Part shown: piece by piece, positions 23,301-34,600 of the stretch
How the letters are laid out: each line of letters starts with the position of its first letter
Position numbering within the stretch: position 1 is the stretch's first letter
Assembly (NCBI GenBank): GCA_026225945.1
Contig: JAMJFZ010001133.1
Span: 17,327,501-17,391,500 of the forward strand
Reading direction: 5' to 3'
DNA length: 64,000 nucleotides
From: Cricetomys ansorgei
Lineage: Eukaryota > Chordata > Mammalia > Rodentia > Nesomyidae
The notes under the pieces: generated by a model
The model's database searches: none
The model's input: only the letters and a program-made list of their open reading frames with translations
Told to the model about the DNA's origin: nothing
Position numbers and translations under genes: made by a program

Positions 23301-24080
23301 TCCACCAACCTTATGTTTGTGTTTTCTCAGGCATCGCTTGGGTGTTTTTTTTGTTTTTGTTTTTAAGTTCATTGATATGTTTTGTTGTTTTTTAAGATCC
23401 TACACTTCTTTGATGTTTATGGTTTTTTTTCTTAAGTCTATACCCTGTGTCATCTAGATAATTCTCACTGGTAAAAATTTCTATGGGATTGATGGATTTG
23501 GGGGGGGAGGTACTGCCTTGATCTTTCATATATACATATATAGATATATACATTCATGCAATGAGACCTTGGCATGTGGACCTCTTTTGTTAGTTCTCAT
23601 TCTGGTAACCAGAGCAGGTTAGAACAGAACATGGGATATGTGGTCAGGTTGGGCCTTAAAGTTGGATGTAGCTCAGGTAGAATGGAGTCAGATAGACACA
23701 GGGCTCTGGACTGATGTGAAGGGTATGAATCCTGATCTAAGGCTGGACTTTGGGGGTAGATCTTGGGCATGTGAAGGCTCTGTGGTGGTGAAGTTCAGGT
23801 GGATATACTAGGGTAGACCCTGTTGAAGGAAATACAGGACCTGGCTGGACAGAGAGATTTGTTGTGTTGTGGAGGAGACTCTAGTTTTCGAGAAGGCCAG
23901 GATGGTCTTTGTGGAAGCCTAGAGATTATGGTTGGTGCAATCAGGTGTGTCGCTAGGCTGGTGCAGTAGATGTGGGACCAGGGCTAGATCTCTAGGCTTG
24001 GGAGGGTGGATAGAGGAAAAGTATTGTGTGGATCCTCCCAGTTATGCCCTGGTGAAGGACCTCTTTCTCTTTTACACAGG
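23301..24080 (-). other. Possible 5' part of the L1 relic
   Basis: T-rich then G-rich sequence continues on from the L1 with no other repeat starting. It could be ORF1/5' UTR of the same minus-strand element, which would imply an internal deletion because the total is shorter than a full L1. No diagnostic ORF1 peptide is visible. Confidence 0.3.
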
Positions 24081-24410
24081 AGTACCTGATGAGAAGCTTT
24101 GTTTTATTTTTCTTAGCTTATAGATACAATATTTTGCCCAGCCAATTCAATTTTACTAATGATAGAATTCATTACATAAGAGTCAGAGAATATCGAATCC
24201 GGGAAATATACTCATACCTTCTTTGCATAGGACCTATTTTTGTTACCGATATTTTTTTTTCTAGAACAAATCCATATTCTATGTTTGCATGGAGAGTTTT
24301 ATATTAATTGGTGGGCATTTATTAGCTGTTGTGCTGAGATACTCTGGTATTGCATTTAGTGTACCCATTTCTCCAAGTAGTGATTGGAAATCCACATTGG
24401 TGCTGAGCAA

Positions 24411-24505
24411 GCATGCTGCTGTGGCCTTGTAATCCCAGCACTCAGAAGGCTGATGCAGGAGGGCCACCCTGGGCCATGCAGGAACACTTATTTCAAACAC
24501 AAACT
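24411..24505 (+). repeat. Diverged B1/B4 SINE fragment
   Basis: CTTGTAATCCCAGCACTCAG, AAGGCTGATGCAGGAGG and TATTTCAAACACA follow the B1 order. Confidence 0.7.
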
Positions 24506-24514
24506 CCTGTAATT

Positions 24515-24744
24515 TAAAAATATCAATTTGTTTATGTTATGAGTATGTCTGTGAGCCTGAATGTATATGTGGGGACCACATGCATGCAGGCTCTCAAAGA
24601 GGTCAGAATAGGGCATTTAGTTCCCTGGAACTGGGATTATAGGCATTTCTGAGCCATGAGGTGTGGGTGCTGGTAACTGAACCTGGATCTTCTGCAAGAG
24701 CAGCACACGCTCTTCACCTCTGAGCCGTCACTGAAGAGCCCCTT
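24515..24744 (-). repeat. B3/B2-family SINE
   Basis: Inverted SINE: AATTTGTTTATGTTATGAGT, the GTGTGGGTGCTGGTAACTGA block, CTGCAAGAGCAGCACACGCT and CTGAGCCGTCACTGAAGAGC. The head is somewhat altered. Confidence 0.85.
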
Positions 24745-24907
24745 CGGTAACTTTTTCAATCCTCTCCGGCGCACTCCGCTTAACCTGTTTGAAGAAGGAG
24801 TGCTCATGTGAAGGAATGAAAACAGAATCAAGATGTAACTGAAATGCTTAAACTCCAGGCTACAGCTTCCATCTCAGTGTTGAAAACTGCTGTTTTAAAA
24901 TTAGCCA

Positions 24908-25140
24908 TCAGAGAGGTTAGAGAGATGGCTCAGTGTTTAAGAGCATTGTCTGTTCTTCCAGACAACAATTTAAGTCCTAGCACCCACATGGCAGCTCCCA
25001 ACTGGACTCTGTAAATCCAGTTCCAGTAAATCTATTGCCTTCTCTGGCCTCCATCAGCAACACACAAGCACGAGGTGCACAGATACACAAAGAAGGAAAA
25101 CATCCATACGCGTAAAATAAAGTAATAATAATAAAATAAA
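24908..25140 (+). repeat. B3/B2-family SINE
   Basis: Starts at GGTTAGAGAGATGGCTCAGT, continues through TAAGAGCATTGTCTGTTCTT, CCTAGCACCCACATGGCAGC and CTTCTCTGGCCTCCATCAG, and ends in an ATAATAATAAAATAAA tail. Confidence 0.9.
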
Positions 25141-25279
25141 GCTAGTCACCAAAACTCAGAAGCCAAATTCCAAAATTGAAATGTAAGCCTTCTTTTATAC
25201 ATTAAACCTAAAAAAAAAATACATAGATATAAAACATTTAATGTAGAAAATCATCTTTTCTGTGTTAAACAAACTAGCA

Positions 25280-25684
25280 TAAATTCATTCTGTGGAATAC
25301 TACTCAGTAATGAAAAAGGAGTGAGTCTTTGATATGGAAGCTTAGATGAATCTCCAGAGAAGTATGCTGAATTAAAAATGTTCACTTTCCAAAGGCTATT
25401 TACTCAAATTCTATTTATGTAACATTCTTGAAGTGAAAAACAAAATAGAAGTAGAAAATAGGTTAGTGGATGCATGGGGTTAGAGACGAAAAGGGGACAG
25501 CAAAGAAGTAGGCATGGCTGGGAAGGAGCTGTATGAGGAATGTCTGTACTTACACAAGCATTCAGGGTTAATGCATCGGTACCCTGATGGTGACATCACA
25601 CGTGAGTTGTGCAAGACGTTGTTGCTGGGTGGGGAGTAGACAAAGTTCACTGTTTCTTTACAAAATGAAAGTTTAAAAACTTTC
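25280..25684 (+). mobile_element. Old L1M-type LINE 3' UTR fragment
   Basis: TGTGGAATACTACTCAGTAA followed by TGAAAAAGGAGTGAG, then TTAGATGAATCTCC, AAGTATGCTGAATTA and GTTAGTGGATGCATGGGG, is the order of a mammal-wide L1M 3' UTR. It is diverged and predates rodents. Confidence 0.75.
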
Positions 25685-25808
25685 TCAAGCCCGGCGTGGT
25701 GGTACACACCTATAACCCCAATTACTTGGGAGCCTGAGGTAGAACTGAGAGTTGGGGTTCAGTTTGGAAACACAGTAAGTAAGACCCTGCCTCAAAAACA
25801 AAAAAAGA
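25685..25808 (+). repeat. Diverged B1-type SINE
   Basis: AGCCCGGCGTGGTGGTACAC, ACCTATAACCCCAATTAC and GACCCTGCCTCAAAAACAAA follow B1 order, with an altered middle. Confidence 0.75.
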
Positions 25809-26294
25809 TACTGGTGACTAGGAAGGTCCTGCGCTGGGGAGTATAAGAACTAGCCACACAAGGTAGAAGAGCCTAACCCCCAAGAAAGGAGCAGAGATAC
25901 CCAGGACTCCACGGAGCACAGCCTTGGGCAAGGGGTGCGTTGTGGTGCTGGTACGGTGGGAGGGTCCAGAGGCCAGGAAGGAGGAAGAGGTTCCACGCCA
26001 AGAGACCTGGCTAGGCTGTGGCTGACAAGTGATAAACGTCGGCGGAACAGCTGGGGTGGGTGCTGTCCCAGGGCTCTCAGTTGCTACACATAATTCCTAA
26101 AGGTGAAGGGCCTTAAACTACAAGAGAATCTACCATGATTTTAAAATAAAACTTTACCTTAAAACCATAACAAACCATAGCCATATTTTCATCAAAACAC
26201 AACTTAAGTTTTTGTTTTCCTCCCTGTGTCCAACTAAACTAGTAGTACTAAACGGTTTGCTGGAATTTAACTGACTGGTTCAGAAATCTGGTTT
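25809..26294. other. Unassigned non-coding sequence
   Basis: No recognised repeat or exon. Confidence 0.4.
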
Positions 26295-26575
26295 GAGGGA
26301 CGGAGAGGTGGCTCAGCAGGTAAGAGTGCTTCTGCACAGGCACGAGGAGCTGGGTTCAAATCCCCAGGACCCACATAATAGTTCCTGCAACCCCAGTGCT
26401 AGAGTGAAGGTAGGGGTCTCTGGGGCTTGCTGAGCGAGAGACCTTGCCGCAGGAGAACGAGTTAGGGAGTATGCAACAGGACAGCAGACATCCTTCTCAG
26501 ACCTCCACCTATGCATACGTATGTGCCTCCCACCCCCCACCCCCCCACCTCCCAACACACACACTGTTTGTACCT
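26295..26575 (+). repeat. B4-type composite SINE
   Basis: A B2-like head (ACGGAGAGGTGGCTCAGCAG, GAGCTGGGTTCAAATCCCCA, GACCCACATAATAG) is joined to a B1-like middle (CCTGCAACCCCAGTGCTAG) and ends at CTCAGACCTCCACCTATGCA. A C-rich run at 26529-26553 and a short CA stretch occupy the tail. Confidence 0.75.
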
Positions 26576-27301
26576 GGACCTGCTGAGTTCCTCCCTTTCA
26601 CAGGAGTTACTCAGGCCTTTTCACCAGTCCTCTTAGCAGTAGCCCTTCCCCCTTCCTGATTCAGCCGTCAGAACACTTTTCCTGAGCATTCTCTGCGAGA
26701 CCTCCTGTCTCCAGCATGGCTCAGTTCTCCCCGCTAAGGAGAACTAAGGAGACAGACACAATCTGCTTTCATCCATTTGAAATGAAAACTCACACTATCT
26801 TTGATGGAGGATGAAATACAATAAATGGAGAAAATACTAGCCTAATGTAATAAGTCAAGGATGTGAACACTAGCCAATAGGAATAGGGTACCCAAGATGG
26901 AAATCAGTCACTAAAACACTTGATAGTGAAACACTGGTGTCTGGGTACACCATCGGAGTGAAGGATCTTTGGGAGCATTTATACAGAATGACTCTCTGTT
27001 CCTGAGAGATGAAGGCTGCTCAAACACAGTGTACCTTCTTGTGCCTAGCCAGCCTGAGGCTAGTCTCGTCCCAGTGCCTCAGACCTAATGCCTCTCTCAT
27101 TCCAAACTCGTTCTGCTGGAAGCATGAGGCCCATTCGATTTGATCAGAATTCTGCTTCTGCACAACTGTCTATTGCTGGGTCACTGGATCAGTGTTCTGC
27201 CTTAGCCTGTGTGACCTCATGACCCTCTGTCCTAAAAGTAATTGGTTGTTGTGCCCAATAGGAAGATTATCTCAGAACCACAGCAGCATATTTTCATTAT
27301 A
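26576..27301. other. Unassigned non-coding sequence
   Basis: No repeat or exon recognised in about 700 bases. Confidence 0.4.
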
Positions 27302-27445
27302 GGTGGGCATGGTGACATGGTTGTAATCTTAGCATTTGGGAGGCAGAGGCAGGAGGATCAGAAGTTCAAGGTCATCCTTAGCTACATATGGTGAGTTCCA
27401 GACTAGCCCATCATACATGAGAACTTGTCTCAGGCAAGCAAATGG
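27302..27445 (+). repeat. B1/B4-type SINE
   Basis: GGTGGGCATGGTGACATGGT, GCATTTGGGAGGCAGAGGCA, AAGTTCAAGGTCATCCTTAG and GAGAACTTGTCTCA follow the rodent B1/B4 order. Confidence 0.85.
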
Positions 27446-27794
27446 ATCAGACTTTGGAAAAAACTGTGTAGGGCTCAAAAGACCAATCTAGAAGCTTCAA
27501 TATTCATATGTTCCTTCTTCTCAACATCATTTTGTTTGTAAAAATTATATATCCAGCTTGATGAACACCTGTCTATGGATGGGCTCAGTTGGGTGACCCA
27601 AAGACCAGACCTCTCAGAATCAGAGTCATGGCTATGTGGTAGTCATGGTGTTAAACACAAGTAGGGGCTGTTTTTTTATTATCCCTAGCTGGTGAACTTG
27701 CTAATTTGGGACACGGTTACATCCATAATTATTATGGTTAGTAGCTATACTATTTCCAGAACTCCTGTCCCTACAGTCCCTGGGATGTCCTTAC

Positions 27795-27908
27795 ACCTGC
27801 TGTGCAGGGCAGATACTGTCCCTATTTTGCAGATGGGATTAGCAAGGCTCAGTTTGCCCAGTGTCAGCCAGGTGATTAAATGGTCAGTCTGTCTGCCCTC
27901 AAAAGCTG
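27795..27908 (-). repeat. MIR SINE fragment
   Basis: GTCCCTATTTTGCAGATGGG, GGCTCAGTTTGCCCAGTGTC and AGCCAGGTGATTAAATGGTC, then a CTGTCTGCCC block, follow the reversed MIR core. Confidence 0.75.
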
Positions 27909-28565
27909 CATAACTGTACAACAGATTCCCAATCGTGGGCTGAAATTCTAAGAATACAGAATCTTGCAGGTGGACTTTGCCCTGCAGGGAGACAGGGAAG
28001 GCCACCTGGAAGCAGAAATTTCTTAAAGCTGTCTGTCCTCGGGGCAGACAAAGCCACACCTGTCCACTCCATCTTCCTGGTAGAGAAGTGCCTTCTCAGG
28101 TGTCGAAGGACCGAAGAACTTTGTAAGACTCCAGAGTGGAGGCTTCTGGAGCCTTACAATAATTCATTGCAATCATTGCCACAGCCTGAACCCCAGGGGT
28201 CCAGGTCATCTTCTTGACAGAAACAGATAAGCAACTTGCTTTTCCCCAGACCTGACACCTGAGATCAACTCCAAACTCCTCAACCTTCCCACCTTCTGAT
28301 CTGGAAAACTTTTCTTTGATGGATAACAAGATTGCCAGTTCCAACAACATCCATTCCTATTTGTCTTAGCCGATTAACACAGACCAGTTTCATTCTAAGA
28401 GAGTGGCTCAGCAAATTGATTTCTTAAATAGCGGTTTAGTAAGAATTTGTCTTTCCCTTGAGAAGAATGACACAATGAGGAAAGAAGAGAGACTGGGCTC
28501 TTGTTTAAGTTCCATGCCCTCCTACAAGCTGGGAGAGACGGAGATGAGGCTGGGTGACAGGGTTA
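27909..28565. other. Unassigned non-coding sequence
   Basis: No repeat or exon recognised. Short frames on both strands lack motifs. Confidence 0.4.
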
Positions 28566-28598
28566 TGTGCCACCTCCATGGACCATGGAGGTGGCACA
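28566..28598. repeat. 33-bp palindrome with 16-bp perfect arms
   Basis: The arm TGTGCCACCTCCATGG is followed by one A and then its exact reverse complement CCATGGAGGTGGCACA. It can form a 16-bp hairpin or a cruciform. It is not inside any recognised repeat. Confidence 0.95.
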
Positions 28599-30334
28599 AT
28601 ACATTTAGCTTGAAATAAACGGTTACCATTCACAGGGAAACGTTCAAAGAGCTGTCTACTGATTGAAAAACATTATCCCCTGCTCTTGTTTCAGGCTGAA
28701 CTCGGAGCTGATTGGCTTATGTGGGGGCAATGTGCCTTTGATATTTGAGTCTGGCATTCACTTTAACTTTAAACAGACATGCCGGGAGGAGGAAGTGGGC
28801 TGGTGATGTGCTAATTCTCCTGTGTGATCCCCCCTCCCCCAGGAAATGTAAGAAACCTGCAACTTATTGTATGTTAAGAGCTGAAACTAGAGACAGACAC
28901 ATCTGGTTTGTTGGTTGGTGCCCCCTCCCCTTAAAAGAAAAAAATAAAACAGCAACCTCAAATTCTTAGACAAAATAGTTTGATTATAATGGTTAATTTA
29001 TCAGGGATAAAAGGTTGGAGGCTGAAGTGCCCCAAAGAGAAAAGTTTTCCAAGATGGGTTAAAAGCCTAAGTTACTAAGTTAGTAAAGAGATTTTTAAAA
29101 AATATGGAATTTCTCAGCAACATTGTGTGCCAAGGTAAAGCTTTTAAAATGCAATCAGGTTTTTCAGTTAGAAGGCCATGGGGCTCTAACAGCTGCAGAG
29201 CTGGCTGACTGCTACCAGTTTGGGGCCCTCTGGTCCTGAGAAAAGAGATGGAGTCGATTGAATTGAAGCAGGAAATAATCCACTTAAAAAAAAGTAAGAA
29301 TCTGATACTTGTGAGCCCTGTAGTCATTAGAATATCAAAACACATTTTGCGACTACATTGGCACAAAGACACATATATTAATATTATATATGAACCCACT
29401 CAGTGATCTATGTTAAGATTCAAACCTGCTGTTTATAGAAGAATTAAGATCAGAAAAAAAATATCCACTATGAACAAGATGTCAACTTTTTAAGTAAAGA
29501 CAGATCAGCTGTGTGTTGAAGCCTGCTGAACCCTTTGCAACACATCCCTGAGATTCAGAGAACACAGCAGGCTTGGGGTGCAGACAGCACGAGCCCTCAG
29601 GAGTGGGAGGCCTGAGTCCCAGAGAACTTACTACACTCAGAAGTGCAGGGTGTGACCACACCTCTTTCCAGTTCATTAGTGTCTATCAAATGGGGACAAT
29701 ATCTTTTTGAGTGGCAACAAACTGGCATATTTTTACCATTGGCAAAGCATGAGATTGATCTTACATGGTCCACAGAAGAATATTTACAATTTCTATTTCA
29801 TTGCTTTGCATTTCTTTTGATGTGTTGTTGAACTTGGTATGTATTAGAACTGGCAGGTAAAGCCCATGATTCTACAGTATCACTGTTGAGATTAAAAGTA
29901 AAGCCACCAACACCAACAAGTGCAAAGTCACCTAATGGCTAGTCAACATCTGCGGACAAAATAGCTCCTAGATATTCTCAGAATATTCTTCTAATGCCTT
30001 CCAGCCAGGACTGCCTGAGAGAAAACAGTGACTGAGGTGAGAGGAGGGACCACTGGCCTAGCCTTGGGACTTCATGTAGGCCAGAGGTACGGGGGTCCTA
30101 CTTCGTGAAGTAGGAAAGACAAGGAGACACAAAGCCCTCAGGGCAAGTGTCCTGGAACACCTTGCAGAGAGGGAACAGCCTGTGAGGTCTTACTGTTATC
30201 TGAACTGATTCTGCACGCTCTGCTTTTTCTCTAGTAAACATACCTTGTCCTTATAGGGAAAGAGAAATAAAGCTAATTCCAGCTCCTTTTCCTATGTCCC
30301 ACAACTGAATTCCATAAATGGCAAACCAAGGCCG
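28599..30334. other. Unassigned non-coding sequence
   Basis: About 1.7 kb with no recognised interspersed repeat, RNA gene or exon. The sequence at 28.97-29.48 kb is AT-rich. Confidence 0.4.
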
Positions 30335-30460
30335 TGGGGCACAGTGGCAAGGACATGGGCTGTGCGATCAGGCAGGATTGGTACAGTTTGGTCTTGCCTC
30401 TGCCCTCTGCCAGGAACTGTCCTTAGATGAGGCGGATGTGATCTTCAGCTTCGGTGACAC
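30335..30460 (+). repeat. MIR SINE, 5' half
   Basis: The order GGGGCACAGTGGCAAGGACA, TGGGCTGTGCGATCAGGCAG, GATTGG...GGTCTTGCCTCTGCCCTCTG matches the MIR head and A/B box region. The 125-codon frame starting at 30318 is a by-product of this MIR and the pyrimidine tract. Confidence 0.75.
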
Positions 30461-30530
30461 GGGAAGTTTGGAAGCACACCAGTGCCTTCAGGAAGAACTA
30501 ATGTGGGACTTGCTGGTGGAAAGCAAGTTA

Positions 30531-30650
30531 CCTCCCAGACTCCTCTGCTTCCATCCCCTACTACTTCCTCCCTACTCTGCTCCTTGTTCCCTTCCTTCCC
30601 CACTTCTCTTCCTCTGCCTCTTCTTTCTTTTCCTTCTGTCTCACCCCTAC
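30531..30650 (+). repeat. Pyrimidine-rich (CT) tract
   Basis: About 120 bases are nearly all C and T with CCCTTCC and TCTTCC units, and read as a spurious Leu/Pro/Ser/Phe-rich frame. Confidence 0.8.
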
Positions 30651-31959
30651 CACCTCGCAGTCTTGCCTGGTCTGTTTTTTTTCACTTGCCTTTGAGGTAT
30701 CCTTTGACTTTAATAATTAAACTCAAGAGTCTGGAGAACATATTCCATCTTGTCTTAAAAAATAGACGAGTGTAATTTGCAGGCAGCTTTCCCCTCTCAG
30801 TTCTTACACTCCCCTTAAGCTCTCAATGACTATAACCTCTTATTTCACACACTTCTCCCCCCACTGTAGTCAACCAGCTTGGCCTCAAGTCAATGAAACA
30901 TTGATTTTTTTTTTTTTTCCAGTGCTCTGGATAAAGAGACTAGCCGACCGAACAGGATCCAGTGGCGATTGGAATGAATGGTCTTACATTTTCAGCTCTT
31001 CTGAAAATGATTTTTCATTTAAGAGATGCTTTTGACTCTAGTCCAGACCCAAACAAAGTGAGGCTCAACTTTCCTGAGAATCATAATGCACTGGAAGCCT
31101 GGGATTTATCAGAAAAAAATCTTTCATGATGAGATTTCCAGTTCACATCTCCAGGTGTGGGAAGTATTTTCCCAGAAGTTTAATGAGAGCACCAACCAGG
31201 GAGGTGCTTGCCTGATTCAAACAGGTAAATAGATCTGTGGCCTCTCAGCACACGTGGGTTCCATGGAGTCCACCGCTGCTAGTGCTGTGGAATTAGGAAG
31301 ATGTTTAAATGACCTCAGCATGCACAGGTCATAGAGGGAGAAGCATGACTCACACGGATGAGTCTTAGTGAGTTAACTTGGCTGCAGGACTGTGAGTCTC
31401 CTGGGAGCTACAGAGCTTGGAAAGGAAGCCTTTCCCAAGGAAGAGGGGGCAGCACCATTCATGAAAACTCCAGCCGTGATTTAGGAGTGCGTCAGAGGAT
31501 GGTGAGCGAGTGATGGGAACCAAATGAAATTCGAGGAGAGAAGTCGCCATTTTTTTCTCTTCTTTAGACGTCCGCAGTGTCTCGAGCATGTATCAGTGGT
31601 ATTCTGTGTGTTTCATCCTTTCCGAAGACCCAGAAAAAAAGGTGTTTGCTTTAAGCACCCCTGCCCCAAATCCCACCCTAGGGCACAGAGTCTCAACAAC
31701 TTGGCTGGGGTCTATACAGTTGGTATGTAACTGTCCATGCACGTTTGACCTTGTTTTGTTCCTTGATGCTTTTATTCTGTTGGAAGCACTGAGCCTGCTG
31801 TGGATGACAGGAAACCAGCTGAGCAGCATACAGCATGCACACAGGGAGGGCCCACTCTGCTTGGGCCCTGCACATGGCTCCTCCATCTTTGTGGGCTCAG
31901 CATTATAATCGTCACAGCAGAGTCCTTCAAGGTGACTGAATATAAACATGGCATTCCCA
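30651..31959. other. Unassigned non-coding sequence
   Basis: A T-run lies near 30904-30920. Otherwise no repeat or exon is recognised. Overlapping frames of 60-124 codons around 31.6-31.97 kb on both strands have no recognisable domain. Confidence 0.4.
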
Positions 31960-32270
31960 CCCATCACTTCTCAAATGGAAGCAAGCTGCAGGAAATTATT
32001 AAATATTATGGTACCACATATGTTTTGTCTAATTTAGAATACAACATAGACCAAAATCACTGTTTACTGTCTGGGTGCCAGGTATTTCTAGTGAGATTCC
32101 CTGCACACAGGAAAATGTAATAAGCACATTTTCTACTTGGATGCCAAAACTTGGAGCGGCTATCTTATTAAAATCTCTAGGCCCCTTGTTTATATAAATG
32201 TCAGGTGTTTATAAAATATCGTAGTTCATAAATACTGTCTTCTCCAGACCCTTTTCTGCTTAGCCTGTAT
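31960..32270. promoter_or_regulatory. AT-rich repeat-free stretch, candidate conserved element
   Basis: Unique sequence with GGAAATTATTAAATATTATG, TTTGTCTAATTTAG and CTTGTTTATATAAATGTC. It has no repeat or coding signature. The role as an enhancer is inference. Confidence 0.25.
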
Positions 32271-32799
32271 CTTCAACATGGTACCAGGAAGTGTCAACAT
32301 TTACAAATTCACTTTGGATATGAGAATCAAGTGTGGGCATTAGAAAAATATCAAGGAATATCCCTCCTGAAAGTCATGGAAAGTATCCAAAGCTGAAGAA
32401 ACTCACTTGACTTAGGATCTTCCAATAAGGAGAAAAATCCTCCTGAGACAGCCATCACTGGGTTAAAAGAAAAAAAAAGTTTTAAATGGAAGTGAAGTTT
32501 AACTGCTTCTCCAGGGGCCAAGCCAGGCCTGAACTGCATGGAGATATGGAGCATCACACTAAAGACCCCTCAAGATGTGACCATGGTATGACCTTCCTAC
32601 CTGAAACATGCTCTATCCTGCCTCTCCCACCCCCTCCTCATGCACGTGGGGGGTTGGGTGTGCACTCTCAGTCACAGTCAAACTTGGAGCCCCAAAGGAA
32701 ATTGGGTAAAATAAGAGTAAAATAATCTGAGTTCATCGTCTTCAGCCTTCAGAATAAGTCTGGCCATGGCAGAGAAAAACAGGCTGTGACTTTGAACAT
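32271..32799. other. Unassigned non-coding sequence
   Basis: No repeat or exon recognised. Confidence 0.4.
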
Positions 32800-32965
32800 C
32801 AGCTTAGTTCAGACCACATGTGGTCTCAGAACCAACAGCATGGACATCATCTGGGGACTTTCTAGAGATGCTGCTGCTCCAGCACCATCTCTGGTGTCCT
32901 GAGTCAGAGGCCCTGGAGTTAAGCTGAGCAGCCTGTGCGGACCGAAGCTGAGGTTTAAGATCCAA
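32800..32965 (+). mobile_element. MER5A-like hAT-Charlie DNA transposon remnant
   Basis: CATCATCTGGGGACTTTCTA, then GAGATGC, then the CCTGAGTCAGAGGCCCTGGA block, then GAGCAGCCTGTGCGGACC follows the MER5A-type non-autonomous hAT element. It is diverged and its terminal repeats are not clear. Confidence 0.6.
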
Positions 32966-33112
32966 TGGGCTAGTTCCTCAGGTTGTAAAATTCCCTGGAC
33001 TCTTCTTTACTGATCAAACAGACCCAAGTCTTTAGAACTTACTTATGGATTGATACTTTACCTAACCTTCCCAGAAACCTTCTGTTTCTGGTGCTCCTAG
33101 TTTTCATCCCTG

Positions 33113-33163
33113 TTTTTTTTTTTTTTTTTTATTTGTTGTTGTTGTTGTTTTGTTTTGTTTTTG
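33113..33163 (-). repeat. Poly-T plus (TTG)n, possible retrocopy tail
   Basis: About 18 T are followed by TTG and TTTTG units. Read on the minus strand this is an A-rich tail (AAC units then poly-A), as at the end of a retrotransposed sequence. Confidence 0.8.
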
Positions 33164-33570
33164 TGAATGAGGCAACAGATACTGGGCTTTATATAGCAGT
33201 TTCGGGAGGTAGCTGAACTCATCAGCCAGTCAGTCCTAGAGCAAGGTCTAAGTTCACACCCAGGTGATATTTGTGCATTATGGTCTCCAGTGGTGGGGCG
33301 CCCACCCCATCAGAAGTAGTTGCATTGTAGTCACAGAAGGAAAATGTTGCAGGCTCCTCCACCTTGAAGCAAAGCATCAGTTTTCCTATCAGTGCTTTCC
33401 AGATGAGCGGAGCTACTGATACGCATGCCCTCACAGGCTGTGTCTTTCCGAGACTCTGGTGCCGCCCGAGCCTCAACACAGATGCTCCACCTCAGCAGCA
33501 TCATCTGCTTCTCTCTCAAGCATGCTACTATGTTCCACTCATGTCAACTCACTGTAGTGAGCTATGGTAA
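33164..33570 (-). other. Candidate minus-strand retrocopy of unknown origin
   Basis: The 400 bases next to the tail look compositionally even (moderate GC, no SINE or LINE block). On the minus strand they give an 85-codon frame (33222-33479) ending 59 bases before the tail region. I do not recognise the frame, and no target-site duplication was found. It may be chance. Confidence 0.25.
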
Positions 33571-34374
33571 GAGGGGAATCACGTCTTAGGACTTGGGCTC
33601 CAGTAGCTTCCCACTAGATTAGCACTGTTGACTGGCACTCCTGAGGGCTCAGGTCTTGTACTACCTGAGAACAGGGGCTAACTCAGTACACAGACCCCCA
33701 TGGGCAATGTACAAACAAATGACCATGCCAGTGTTTCAAGTGAAAGCATCCGCAGAAGCAGGTTGGGATAGAATTTGGCCTGGGAGTGGTATATGTCAAC
33801 TACTGTCTAGGACTTTATTTTAATTGCCTGACTATTTTGGAAGCTCTCTGTGTCTGGTTTCTATGCCACTTGAATTCTAGACTGAAGGGAGTCAGGGATC
33901 GTTGCCACTGAGGTTATGTGGTTTTTAGTTTTGTCAGATGAATCTCTTGGAATCATTTGTGGGAAACGCTGCAGGTAGTCCAGGAAGACTCATTCTGGTC
34001 AGGCAAGAAAATAAACCTTCTTGGGGACTGTCTTGGTGATGACAACATCAGTTTAAGGAAAGGCAACCGAAAATTTGTGTCACCCACTAAAGTGATGGAG
34101 ATAAGATGGTCCACAGCATACTCTACATTAGAGAATGTTTTAACAAGCAGAAGTTTGTGAAGAAGAAGAGATGAAACTTTCTGGCTATCTTGACTGGCTC
34201 TAAATTCTATTAACTAGGATTCATTTGGCTGTCAAAGTTTAAACACAGCAGTTGAATCAAATAGACGTGTCATTGGTATCTTAGTAGGAGTCTAGATGTA
34301 ACAGCTGAGGTGGGAGGTAAGGGTTGTAGCTGATCAAGGTTCAAAGACCGTGACTCCTCTTAGCATCTTACTCT
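33571..34374. other. Unassigned non-coding sequence
   Basis: No repeat or exon recognised. Confidence 0.4.
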
Positions 34375-34600
34375 GCAGTCTTGAAGTAGCTCTTGACCTC
34401 ATAGTGACAAGATGGCTGCTTTGTCTCTAGGCAGAGTACAAAGTTCAGGCTAGAACATGGGGAGAAAAGCTGTTAGAGGTATCTGTCCAAGGAACCTAAT
34501 GTTTTAGGCAAGAATATTTGTGTCTCCATTTTACTGGACACATGGCTCTCCTTAGCTGCAAGGGAGTCTGGGGATACAGTCGTAATCAGACTCACAATTA
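34375..34600. repeat. Old mammal-wide interspersed repeat, family not assigned
   Basis: GACCTCATAGTGACAAGATG, then GCTGCTTTGTCTCTAGGCAG, then CACATGGCTCTCCTTAGCTG, then CAAGGGAGTCTGGGGA resembles a repeat common in eutherian genomes. I cannot name the family reliably from memory. Confidence 0.5.

Noticed and set aside
24908..25140. tRNA-like head of the SINE considered as a tRNA gene
   Set aside because: Only A/B-box-like segments remain and no cloverleaf can be drawn. It is a B2/B3 SINE. No true tRNA gene was seen anywhere in the window.
30318..30695. 125-codon plus-strand frame
   Set aside because: The first half is a MIR SINE and the second half a pyrimidine tract.
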